A DNA stretch of 43,314 nt from JAWXCM01 sp034408745 (GTDB taxonomy: Bacteria; Acidobacteriota; Terriglobia; Bryobacterales; Bryobacteraceae), in NCBI GenBank assembly GCA_034408745.1, contig JAWXCM010000181.1, positions 1 to 43,314 on the forward strand. The letters run 5' to 3'. The translations under genes were made by a program, and so were the position numbers. This document shows, in pieces, positions 1 to 6,790 of this stretch (position 1 is its first letter; every line of letters starts with the position of its first letter). Below the pieces are notes generated by a model. The model saw only the letters and a list, made by a program, of their open reading frames with translations. It searched no databases and had not been told where the DNA came from.

Positions 1-55
1 GAATTTGGTGGCTCGGATTTTGGGGGTTGGGTGAGTTTCGCTTTCGCTTTAGCTT

Positions 56-889
56 TTAGCGGGAGCGGTAGAGGCGCCAGGCTTCGAGGATGTCCTTGCC
101 TTTGAAACGGATGGTGCGGTCGTCGAGGACCTCGGCTCCTGTGCGGCTTTCGGCGTCGATGGCGAGGGAGTTTCTGGTGGTGTACTCGATTTGCAGGGTG
201 ACTGGGGTTTTGATTGTGTAGGGTTTGATTGTTGCGATTTTGGCGATGCTTTTTCGGGCGGCTTCGCGGATCAGGTTGCGGGCTGAGGGCGCGGAGAGGC
301 TGATGCAGGTGTGGCGGCCGATTCCTTCCTTTACTACGGCCAGTTCGATGTCGGGGACGATCTCGCGGATTTCGTTGGCGGCGGCCTGGTCGCCACTGAG
401 CATGATGACGGGTGTTCCGAAGTGTCCGGCCATGGCGGCTATGACGTCGATCTCGCCGACGGGCTTTCCGTTTAGGAGCATGTTCTGGATGCCGAGCGAG
501 CTGTAGCTGTGGGCCATGATGCCGCCTCGGATATTGGCTTTGCTGTGCTGGCCGACGTAGGCTACGGCGGCGAAGCGGCGGTCCATTAGCATGGTCGGGC
601 CGAGGGCTCCCATGAGGAGTTTGGCCTTTGGGTGGATGGTTAGGGTGGAGAGGGTTTGGCTGCCGTCGTGTCCGTCCCAGACGAGGACTTCGTCGGCGCC
701 TCCGGCGAGGAAGCCCTCTACTGCGGCGTTGATTTCGCCGGTTAGGAGCTGGCGCATCTCGGTGTCTTTGGGGTCGGTTTGATCCTGGCGGCAGACTCCT
801 CCTACTCCTTCGGCGTCGGTGATTAGGAATATGGTTTTGGTTTGGGCGGAGAGGGTCGCGGTGTAGATGAGTAGGGTTAGCCAGCGCAT
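56..889 (-). CDS. M55 family D-aminopeptidase (DppA-like), exported
   Basis: A 277-residue protein of the M55 (DppA) zinc peptidase family, which removes D-amino acids from the N-terminus of short peptides; a role in peptidoglycan-peptide or D-amino-acid recycling is inferred. Residues 1-15 form a short hydrophobic export signal ending in LSAQ. The family metal ligands are visible: D25 and E27 in ITDAEG, H74 in WDGHDG, H115 in GQHSK and E146 in VGEID. Length fits the family. It is the last gene of a minus-strand run after mqnD and a HEAT-repeat protein, but 257 nt carrying a hairpin element and a minisatellite separate it from the HEAT gene, so it may have its own promoter. The ATG at 889 places the signal peptide correctly. 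Confidence 0.88.
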   Translation of the reverse strand: MRWLTLLIYTATLSAQTKTIFLITDAEGVGGVCRQDQTDPKDTEMRQLLTGEINAAVEGFLAGGADEVLVWDGHDGSQTLSTLTIHPKAKLLMGALGPTMLMDRRFAAVAYVGQHSKANIRGGIMAHSYSSLGIQNMLLNGKPVGEIDVIAAMAGHFGTPVIMLSGDQAAANEIREIVPDIELAVVKEGIGRHTCISLSAPSARNLIREAARKSIAKIATIKPYTIKTPVTLQIEYTTRNSLAIDAESRTGAEVLDDRTIRFKGKDILEAWRLYRSR

Positions 890-913
890 TTGTTTAGGCT
901 AGCAAGCTTGTTT

Positions 914-957
914 GGCGGACGTGGGCGTCCGCCGCAGCTCTGGGGAGCTGCCCCCCT
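914..957. repeat. REP-like double hairpin element, copy 1
   Basis: Two perfect hairpins lie back to back. The first has arms GGCGGACG (914-921) and CGTCCGCC (926-933); the second has arms GCAGCTC (934-940) and GAGCTGC (945-951). Both have the same 4-nt loop, TGGG. The flanks CCGCCGCAG (929-937) and CTGCCCCCCT (948-957) recur exactly around a different hairpin core at 29703-29744. This suggests a dispersed intergenic element with conserved ends and a variable centre. It sits just upstream of the M55 peptidase start and next to the minisatellite. Confidence 0.6.
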
Positions 958-963
958 TTGCTG

Positions 964-1125
964 CAGTTTGGTGGTGGTGCGTTTTTGTGGTGGTTCAGTT
1001 TGGTGGGTGGTGCAGTTTGGTGGTGGTGCAGTTTGGTGGGTGGTGCAGTTTGGTGGTGGTGCAGTTTGGTGGTGGTGCAGTTTGGTGGTGGTGCAGTTTG
1101 GTGGTGGTCCAGTTTGGTGGGGCTC
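964..1125. repeat. 16-bp G-rich tandem repeat (minisatellite)
   Basis: About ten head-to-tail units of CAGTTTGGTGGTGGTG start at 964, 980 (degenerate), 996, 1013, 1029, 1046, 1062, 1078, 1094 and 1110. Units at 996 and 1029 carry one extra G (17 bp); the last two diverge at their 3' ends. The period is not a multiple of three, so frames through it change every unit and it is not coding. The top strand is rich in GG doublets. It occupies most of the gap between the HEAT-repeat gene (stop at 1147) and the M55 peptidase gene (start at 889). Confidence 0.9.
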
Positions 1126-1146
1126 CACTGGGCTGCTCTGGTTTAT

Positions 1147-2433
1147 TTAGCCCAGGCGGGCCTGTAGGCTTCTTAGGGCTCGGATGGCCTCCTGGGCTAC
1201 TTCTACGTCGGAGTCTTTGGTCAGGGCGTCTAAGGCGGCTAGAGATTGCTTGTCGCCGGATACGGCGAGTACTCTGGCGATTCCTATCTTTTCGTCGCGC
1301 ACTCCGGTTTTCAGGTATGCGTAGAGGGCGTTTCTTACTGGGGCTTCGCGGGCTAGCTCGGTGAGGTAGGGGCGGGCTACGTCTCGGTAGCTTCGGGATG
1401 TCAGGGAGTTGACCAGGTAGGTTAGGGGGGAGAGCTCCGAGGTCTCGGTGCGACCCAGTGCCACCAGGGCGAAGGCCGCTGCGAGGCGGGGGGCCATCTT
1501 CTTTTCGGAATTGAAGGTGCGCTCTATTGAGTCCTTTGTGCCGGGGTCCTTGAGGCGGGCGAAGCCTTCGAGGGCGGAGGCCCGGACGCTGTCGCTCTTG
1601 TCGGTGAGGCCGTTTTGGTAGAGCACTTTGACGGACGGGTCGGCGATCATGGCGAGGGAGCCGAGGGCTTTGGCGCGCACCTTTTCGGATTTGGAGTTGC
1701 CGTAGACGCGCTTGAGATCTGGCACTGCGTCGGTGGTTTTGAGGAGGCCGACGGTTTCGATTGCGGCGACCTGGACGCGCTCGGCGAGATCACCGAGGAG
1801 GAACATGATGCGGGGTCCGGCGGAGACGTCGCGGATTTTCTGGATGGCGATGAGGGACTCGAAGATGACGGCGTCGTCTTTGATGCGGAGTGCGTCGAGG
1901 AGATCGGGCAATGCGGCCTGGCCTCGGAGGATGCCGAGTGCGCGGGCGGCTCCGGCTCGCGACTCCATGGATGCGCCGCCTTTGACGAGGGGGGCGATGG
2001 CCCGGATGACTTCGGGACGGACGGCGACGTAGGGCTCGATGACCTGGGTGTTCTCGCGGTCGAACTGGCGTTTGACGGCGGAGGTGAGGCGCTGGAGGCT
2101 GCCGGTGTCGACATAGCCGGGGAGGTAGAAGTTGACGAGGCCGTCGACGGCGCGGGCCTGGACTTCGGGGTCATTGTCGCGGGTGGCCTGAATGAGGGGG
2201 TCGACGCTGTGGTGGGTGCCGATGGCGACGATGCTGCGGACGGCCTCGCGGCGCACGTCGATGGTGGCGTCTTTGAGGAGCGGCAGCAGCCTGGGTATGG
2301 ATTCCGAGCCATTTTTCGCGAGCGCTCGGGCGGCTTTGACCCGGACTTTCGGATCGGGATCGGCAAGATCCTGGGCGGCGGCGCTGAGGCACGCCAGCAG
2401 ACCGACTGCAAACAATCGACGGTAGGCTCGCAT
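1147..2433 (-). CDS. Exported HEAT-repeat protein
   Basis: A 428-residue protein with an N-terminal signal peptide (about residues 1-20, ending SAAAQ) followed by consecutive helical HEAT or PBS-lyase-type repeats. Typical units are seen at DPDPKVRVKAARAL, DATIDVRREAVRSI and DNDPEVQARAVDGL, and again through the C-terminus (DSDVEVAQEAIRAL). Such repeats build a curved protein-binding scaffold; no enzymatic domain is visible, so the partner is unknown. It lies 45 nt downstream of mqnD on the same strand and may be co-transcribed with it. The ATG at 2433 gives a clean signal peptide. Confidence 0.85.
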   Translation of the reverse strand: MRAYRRLFAVGLLACLSAAAQDLADPDPKVRVKAARALAKNGSESIPRLLPLLKDATIDVRREAVRSIVAIGTHHSVDPLIQATRDNDPEVQARAVDGLVNFYLPGYVDTGSLQRLTSAVKRQFDRENTQVIEPYVAVRPEVIRAIAPLVKGGASMESRAGAARALGILRGQAALPDLLDALRIKDDAVIFESLIAIQKIRDVSAGPRIMFLLGDLAERVQVAAIETVGLLKTTDAVPDLKRVYGNSKSEKVRAKALGSLAMIADPSVKVLYQNGLTDKSDSVRASALEGFARLKDPGTKDSIERTFNSEKKMAPRLAAAFALVALGRTETSELSPLTYLVNSLTSRSYRDVARPYLTELAREAPVRNALYAYLKTGVRDEKIGIARVLAVSGDKQSLAALDALTKDSDVEVAQEAIRALRSLQARLG

Positions 2434-2478
2434 CGTTTCTCCTGAAGAAAGACGCTCCGGGCATCGGGAAAGCCTGAA

Positions 2479-3324
2479 TTATCGGATGTACTCGACCGTC
2501 GTCCGGTGCGGGATAATGCCGGCTTCGAAGCCCAGATCGAGCAGCTTCTGCGCGGCCTTTGGAATCACATCGCCAGCGTCGACGGTGTAGTGATTCACAT
2601 ACATTCCAACGAATTTTTCCGCGAGCGGGGTTTCCATATCGCGCGCGAACTGCATGGCGTAATTCAGTGCTTCTTCGTGATTATCGAGTGCGTACTGGAT
2701 GCTTTCCCGCATAAGGCGGCAGCATTCGGTCTTAATTTCCGGGGTAAGCGAACGCAGGAGCGCGTTGGCTCCGAGGGGCAGCGGGAGGTCGTGCACCTTT
2801 TTCCACCAGCGGCCGAGGTCGAGGACGTTGTGGAAGCCGCCCTTGCCGAAGGTAAGCTGCGCTTCGTGGATCACGAGGCCCGCGTCGACGCTGTGGTCGG
2901 CGACGGCGTCGGTGATTTTGTCGAAGGGGATGACGACGGGTTCGAAGTCCGGCTCAAAGAGGCTGAGGGCGAGGAACGCGGTGGTCATTTTGCCAGGGAT
3001 CGCGATGCGCTTCCCTTTGAGGTCCTCGGGAGCCATCGGCTTTGAGGCGATTACCATGGGCCCGTATCCATCGCCGACGCTGGAACCGCTGGCCATGAGC
3101 ACGTATTTGTCCTGCACGTACGGATAGGCGTGATACGAGATAGCCGTCAGTTCGTACTGGCCTTCGCGGGCCTTGCGATTGAGCGTTTCAATGTCGTCGA
3201 GGACGTGGCGGACAGTGACGAGCTTCGACCGGATTTTTCGGGTCGCTAATCCATAAAACATGAAGGCATCATCGGAGTCCGGGCTGTGGGCGCAAACGAT
3301 TTCCTTCACTTCGGTGGGAATCAT
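2479..3324 (-). CDS. mqnD: 1,4-dihydroxy-6-naphthoate synthase (MqnD)
   Basis: A 281-residue protein matching MqnD of the futalosine route to menaquinone. MqnD converts cyclic dehypoxanthine futalosine to 1,4-dihydroxy-6-naphthoate. The N-terminal AHSPDSDDAFMFYGL signature is characteristic, and the fold is that of a two-lobed periplasmic-binding-protein-like enzyme acting in the cytoplasm. An upstream in-frame extension to 3561 has no family resemblance and is antisense to an OsmC remnant, so the ATG at 3324 is preferred. Two further genes of the same pathway (UbiA/MqnP and MqnE) lie 12 kb away on the other strand. Confidence 0.92.
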   Translation of the reverse strand: MIPTEVKEIVCAHSPDSDDAFMFYGLATRKIRSKLVTVRHVLDDIETLNRKAREGQYELTAISYHAYPYVQDKYVLMASGSSVGDGYGPMVIASKPMAPEDLKGKRIAIPGKMTTAFLALSLFEPDFEPVVIPFDKITDAVADHSVDAGLVIHEAQLTFGKGGFHNVLDLGRWWKKVHDLPLPLGANALLRSLTPEIKTECCRLMRESIQYALDNHEEALNYAMQFARDMETPLAEKFVGMYVNHYTVDAGDVIPKAAQKLLDLGFEAGIIPHRTTVEYIR

Positions 3325-3356
3325 AGTTCGGAGACTGAAACAACTATACCAGACGG

Positions 3357-3673
3357 TTGTTGGCCTCCCTTCTGAGGGGGGAGGGCAAAACGGCGTCGCT
3401 GGCGCTGAGTTCCGACGCGGCGTTTCGGGGCGACGGGTCGCGCTACTCGCCGGAGGAGTTGCTGGTGGGCTCGCTGTCGTCGACCGTCCGGAGGGTTGGA
3501 TGGCGGAGCACCAGGACGGGGCAGGGGAATTTACGCGGGTGATTCTGCGGCCGACGCTCACGCTGGCGGATCCGGGGCGGGGCGGGGAGCTTGCGGCGCT
3601 TCATCGTCGCGCGCACGAACTATGTTTCATTGCACGGTCGGTCCATTTCGACGTTTTGGTGGAGCCTGCGTAG
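3357..3673 (+). pseudogene. OsmC/Ohr-family remnant, 5'-truncated with internal frameshifting deletion
   Basis: Two frames together spell an OsmC-family protein. One frame (3357 to about 3482) gives SLALSSDAAFRGDGSRYSPE then ELLVGSLSS. A second frame (about 3473-3673) gives VVDRPEGWM, GEFTRVILRP and HRRAHELCFIARSVHFDV, then TAG at 3671-3673. In intact relatives SLSS is followed by the first redox Cys and roughly 17-20 residues before the second part; here these are missing and the frame shifts. The junction sits in CTGTCGTCG, which reads as SLSS in one frame and AVVD in the other, suggesting deletion between short direct repeats. The N-terminal ~30 residues are also absent, replaced by the divergent mqnD start. 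The second Cys (CFIA) remains, but the protein cannot be functional. Confidence 0.72.
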
Positions 3674-3702
3674 ACACCTCGTAAAAACGTTGTAAACGCA
3701 AC

Positions 3703-3730
3703 TTTAAAACAGGTAGATCGCGGTTACAAT
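3703..3730 (+). promoter_or_regulatory. Candidate sigma-70-type promoter for the cupredoxin/two-component operon
   Basis: TTTAAA at 3703-3708 and TACAAT at 3725-3730 are separated by 16 nt. The predicted transcript start (about 3737) would be only a few bases from the ATG at 3742, implying a nearly leaderless message, although GGAG at 3733-3736 would be a reasonable ribosome site on a longer transcript. An inverted repeat GTTG-N6-CAAC lies just upstream (about 3689-3702) and could be an operator. Weak, sequence-only evidence. Confidence 0.3.
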
Positions 3731-3741
3731 CCGGAGTAGTC

Positions 3742-4422
3742 ATGCATACGATCCTGGTGATCGAGGACGACGAGAGCCTGCGGGACACCGTTGGTCTACT
3801 CCTTGAGCGAGAGGGATTCCGCCCGATTCTGGTTGCAGACGGCAAAGCGGGGCTCGAAGAAGCGCTTCGTTCCAAACCTTCGCTGATCCTCGTTGATTTA
3901 CGTTTGCCCGGCATGAGCGGGATGGAAATTTGCCGCGAGGTGCGGGCGGCCCGGCTGCAGATTCCGATTATTGTGCTGAGCGCGCTGGGCGACGAAATCG
4001 ACAAGGTACTGCTGCTGGAGGTGGGTGCCGACGATTACGTCACCAAGCCGTTTGGCACTCGCGAGTTGCTGGCTCGTATCCGTGCTGTGATGCGCCGTGC
4101 GACGCCGGATGCACCTCGGGTGTTCAGTTTCGGTGATGTTCAGGTCAACGTGGAGCGGCGGATTGTGATGCGTGGCGGAAAAGAGATCAAGCTGACTCCG
4201 GCGGAGTACAACCTGCTGACGTTCTTTCTTCTCAACGAGGATCGGCCGCTGACGCGGGACGTGCTGCTGAATTCGGTCTGGGGGTATCAGTCGATTCCCA
4301 ACACGCGGACGGTGGACGCGCATGTGGTTCGGCTGCGGCAGAAGCTGGAACCCAATCCGGAGGCACCGGTTTACTTCCTGACGCTCCACGGGGTGGGGTA
4401 TCGATTTGTGAGTCTGGCTTAG
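3742..4422 (+). CDS. OmpR/PhoB-type DNA-binding response regulator
   Basis: A 226-residue two-domain response regulator. The receiver domain (residues 2-115) has the acidic pair in IEDDE (D9, D10), phospho-acceptor D52 in LVDLRLPG, S80 in VLSA and K102 in TKPFG. A winged-helix DNA-binding domain of the OmpR/PhoB type fills residues about 128-226 (GKEIKLTPAEYNLL, then TVDAHVVRLRQKLE and GVGYRF near the end). It is the first gene of a five-gene operon that ends in a histidine kinase, its probable partner. The next gene starts 2 nt after its stop. Confidence 0.93.
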   Translation: MHTILVIEDDESLRDTVGLLLEREGFRPILVADGKAGLEEALRSKPSLILVDLRLPGMSGMEICREVRAARLQIPIIVLSALGDEIDKVLLLEVGADDYVTKPFGTRELLARIRAVMRRATPDAPRVFSFGDVQVNVERRIVMRGGKEIKLTPAEYNLLTFFLLNEDRPLTRDVLLNSVWGYQSIPNTRTVDAHVVRLRQKLEPNPEAPVYFLTLHGVGYRFVSLA

Positions 4423-4424
4423 GT

Positions 4425-4799
4425 ATGCGCACTGTCCTGATTGTGGAAGACGATCCGGTGGTCAGCGAGTCGCTGGAACTTGCTTTGCTGATTCTTCCGG
4501 GGATTGCTGTGCGGAGTGTGAGCAGCGTGGAGCAGGCTCGCGACGCATTGTCGACGGACGAGCGGTTCGATGCTGTGATTACCGACGTTCATCTGCCTGG
4601 AGAGGACGGACTTTCGCTGGTGGCTTCGATGCTGCGTATGCCGGCGCGATGCAACCTGCCGGTTGTGATTACCACGAGCAGCCGCGAGCCTTCGATTCGC
4701 CGGAGGGCTGCGGAAATGGGTGTGAAGGCGTTCCTCGAGAAACCCTGGTCTGCGAAGGAACTTCGGAACACCTTACACTCATTGTTCGATGGCACATGA
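4425..4799 (+). CDS. Stand-alone response regulator receiver protein
   Basis: A 124-residue CheY-like receiver with no output domain. Acidic pair in VEDDP (D9, D10), phospho-acceptor D54 in ITDVHLPGEDG, T83/T84 region TTSS and K106 in FLEKPWS are all present, so it should be phosphorylatable. It starts 2 nt after the OmpR-type regulator and overlaps the next gene by 11 nt, indicating translational coupling. Having both a DNA-binding and an output-less receiver with one kinase suggests a phosphate sink, a phosphorelay, or control of a protein partner; which of these cannot be told from sequence. Confidence 0.9.
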   Translation: MRTVLIVEDDPVVSESLELALLILPGIAVRSVSSVEQARDALSTDERFDAVITDVHLPGEDGLSLVASMLRMPARCNLPVVITTSSREPSIRRRAAEMGVKAFLEKPWSAKELRNTLHSLFDGT

Positions 4800-6114
4800 A
4801 TGCAGGCGCTTGCTGTGGGCGGGTTTGATTGTGGTGTTGTGCACCCGTCCGCTTGCCGCGGCTGACGCGGTGCTGGATGGCGTGCTCGCGCGTCTGGAGC
4901 GGCTGGAAGCGGAGAACGTGAAGCTTCGCGAGGAAGTTACGCAGCTGAAGGCGCGGCTCGACGGGACGGCTGCGGCTCCGGCGTCGGCTCCGGTGGAAGA
5001 GCGGCTGGCGGTGGCTGAGCAGCGGATCGAAGAGCAGCAGCAGACGAAGGTGGAATCCGAGCAGCACGTTCCGGTGAAGCTGAAGGGGATGGTGCTTTTC
5101 AACGCATACATGAGTGGGCGTAACGGCACGCCCCAGGACTTTCCCACTGTGGCGACTGCCAACCGCGGAGCGGCGGCGATTCGCGGCACGATGCGGAATT
5201 CGTCTATAGGCCTGGAAGTTCAGAGCCCGTATCACGTGGCGGGGGCCGAGGCGCGGGGTGAAATTATGCTGGATTTCTACGGCAATTTCGAGGAATTTAG
5301 TACACCGCGCATTCGAACGGGCTTTGTCGACCTGCAGTGGCCGTCGACGGGTTTGCGTTTTGGTATCGAAAAGCCGATTGTTGCTCCGCGGAATCCGTCG
5401 TCGCTGGCTCAGTTTATTTATCCGGCGTTGTGGGGGACGGGCAATTTGTGGCTGTGGCAGCCGCAGGTTCGGGTGGAGCAGAAGTTCCATTTCGGGGGCA
5501 ACGATTTACGAGTTCAGGCGGGACTTCTCCAGACCAACGACCAGCGCGCGCTGAACCCTGCGTCGCCGATTGTGTTGCAGCCTCGTCCGGCGTGGGAGGG
5601 GCGGATCGCGTGGTCGCGCAAGAGGGACGACGATCATGCCGTCGAGTTTGCGCCGGGGTTTCATTACAGCCGCACGCTGGTACAGGGGACGTCGCTGCCA
5701 TCGCAGCTGGTGACGGCGGACTGGCGCATTGCTCCGGCGCGGGCGTGGGAAATTACCGGCGCTATGTTTACGGGTCGCAACGCGGGCCCGATTGGCGGCA
5801 TTCGGCAGGGAATCGTGGCTGTTCCGGCGGGTGGATTCCGGTCGGTTGGGACGACGGGTGGGTGGAGTCAGCTGATGTACCGTCCGGTGGACCGGCTGCG
5901 ATTCCATGCGATGGCCGGGACGCAGGACGACCGCAGCCGCGATTTGAATCGTGGCAATATCAACCGCAATTTCTCATGGATTCTGAACAGCATGTACCAG
6001 CTTGGGCCGAATGTGGTTGTCGGGCTCGAGATGCAGCAGATTCGGACGGATTATCTGGGGCTGCCGACGAGGGTGTTGAATCGCTATGATCTGGCGCTCG
6101 GTTATATTTTTTAG
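4789..6114 (+). CDS. Outer membrane porin-like beta-barrel protein with N-terminal coiled coil (DcaP-like)
   Basis: A 441-residue secreted protein. A signal peptide (about residues 1-25, ending PLAAA) is followed by a heptad-rich coiled coil (about 27-65, LERLEAENVKLREEVTQL), a Pro/Ala-rich linker, then alternating amphipathic strands rich in aromatic and Gly residues that end in the barrel-type C-terminus LALGYIF. The architecture (short coiled-coil stalk then barrel) resembles DcaP-like trimeric porins. The substrate is unknown. The gene overlaps the receiver upstream by 11 nt and the cupredoxin downstream by 29 nt, so it belongs to the regulated output of the two-component pair. Confidence 0.75.
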   Translation: MAHECRRLLWAGLIVVLCTRPLAAADAVLDGVLARLERLEAENVKLREEVTQLKARLDGTAAAPASAPVEERLAVAEQRIEEQQQTKVESEQHVPVKLKGMVLFNAYMSGRNGTPQDFPTVATANRGAAAIRGTMRNSSIGLEVQSPYHVAGAEARGEIMLDFYGNFEEFSTPRIRTGFVDLQWPSTGLRFGIEKPIVAPRNPSSLAQFIYPALWGTGNLWLWQPQVRVEQKFHFGGNDLRVQAGLLQTNDQRALNPASPIVLQPRPAWEGRIAWSRKRDDDHAVEFAPGFHYSRTLVQGTSLPSQLVTADWRIAPARAWEITGAMFTGRNAGPIGGIRQGIVAVPAGGFRSVGTTGGWSQLMYRPVDRLRFHAMAGTQDDRSRDLNRGNINRNFSWILNSMYQLGPNVVVGLEMQQIRTDYLGLPTRVLNRYDLALGYIF

Positions 6115-6790
6115 CGCGGTTTCGGTGTTTGGCATCGGGGCCGCGACGTTATCCGGCACGGTGCGGCTGAGCGAATCGAGGGAGAAGTCCGTTCAGCGGG
6201 ACCGCGATTTTTCGGGGGTCGTGGTGTGGCTGGAGCCGGTATCGGGCCGTGCGCCGGACCCTCAGGGGCCGCTCAAGGCGACCATGGTCCAGAAGAATAA
6301 GAAGTTTAGGCCGCACGTACTGACTGTCCGGCGCGGGACTTATATCGACTTTCCGAATAATGACCCGATATTTCACAACGCATTTTCGAATTTCAGCGGG
6401 CAGGTATTCGACGTGGGGCTGTACAAGCCGGGGAGTTCGCGGAGTGTGCTGTTTAACCGCGCCGGCGTGGTGCGCGTCTTCTGCAATATTCACTCGGCGA
6501 TGAGCGCGGTAATTGTGGTGGTGGAGTCTCCGTGGTACACGACAACTGGCGCCGACGGATTCTTCCGACTGGCTGGCGTTCCCGCAGGCGAGTACCGGCT
6601 GAAAATGTTCCACGAGCGGGCGTTGCTGTCGCAACTGGCTCAGCAGGAGCGGGTGGTCACAGTGGGGGCTGAAGGCACGTCGGGGATACAGCTCACGATT
6701 TCTGAGAGCGGCTTCCTGCCGACTCCTCATACCGACAAGCATGGCAAGCCGTATTCGGCTTCCGACGACAGCTACCGGGTTTTGAAATGA
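6086..6790 (+). CDS. Exported cupredoxin-domain protein with type-1 copper ligands
   Basis: A 234-residue exported protein with a signal peptide (about 1-20). Residues about 75-147 form a plastocyanin-like domain with a full type-1 copper ligand set: H97 in DPIFHNAF, then C133, H136 and M139 in FCNIHSAMS. Residues about 150-215 resemble a carboxypeptidase-regulatory (transthyretin-like) beta-sandwich (GADGFFRLAGVPAGEYRL). Such proteins are often annotated as methylamine-utilization-like. A periplasmic electron-transfer or copper-binding role is inferred. It overlaps the porin gene by 29 nt and the histidine kinase by 4 nt (ATGA). Confidence 0.83.
   Translation: MIWRSVIFFSAVSVFGIGAATLSGTVRLSESREKSVQRDRDFSGVVVWLEPVSGRAPDPQGPLKATMVQKNKKFRPHVLTVRRGTYIDFPNNDPIFHNAFSNFSGQVFDVGLYKPGSSRSVLFNRAGVVRVFCNIHSAMSAVIVVVESPWYTTTGADGFFRLAGVPAGEYRLKMFHERALLSQLAQQERVVTVGAEGTSGIQLTISESGFLPTPHTDKHGKPYSASDDSYRVLK

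Noticed and set aside
964..1125. Possible CRISPR array
   Set aside because: Units are 16-17 bp and directly adjacent with no spacers; it is a simple tandem repeat and no cas genes are present.
890..1364. Open frames of 69-150 codons across the G-rich minisatellite on both strands
   Set aside because: They arise from the 16-bp repeat, which changes frame each unit; composition is extreme and they run into or overlap real genes.
1615..2445. 276-codon plus-strand frame
   Set aside because: Fully antisense to the HEAT-repeat gene; Gly/Asp/Glu-rich shadow composition with no recognisable domain.
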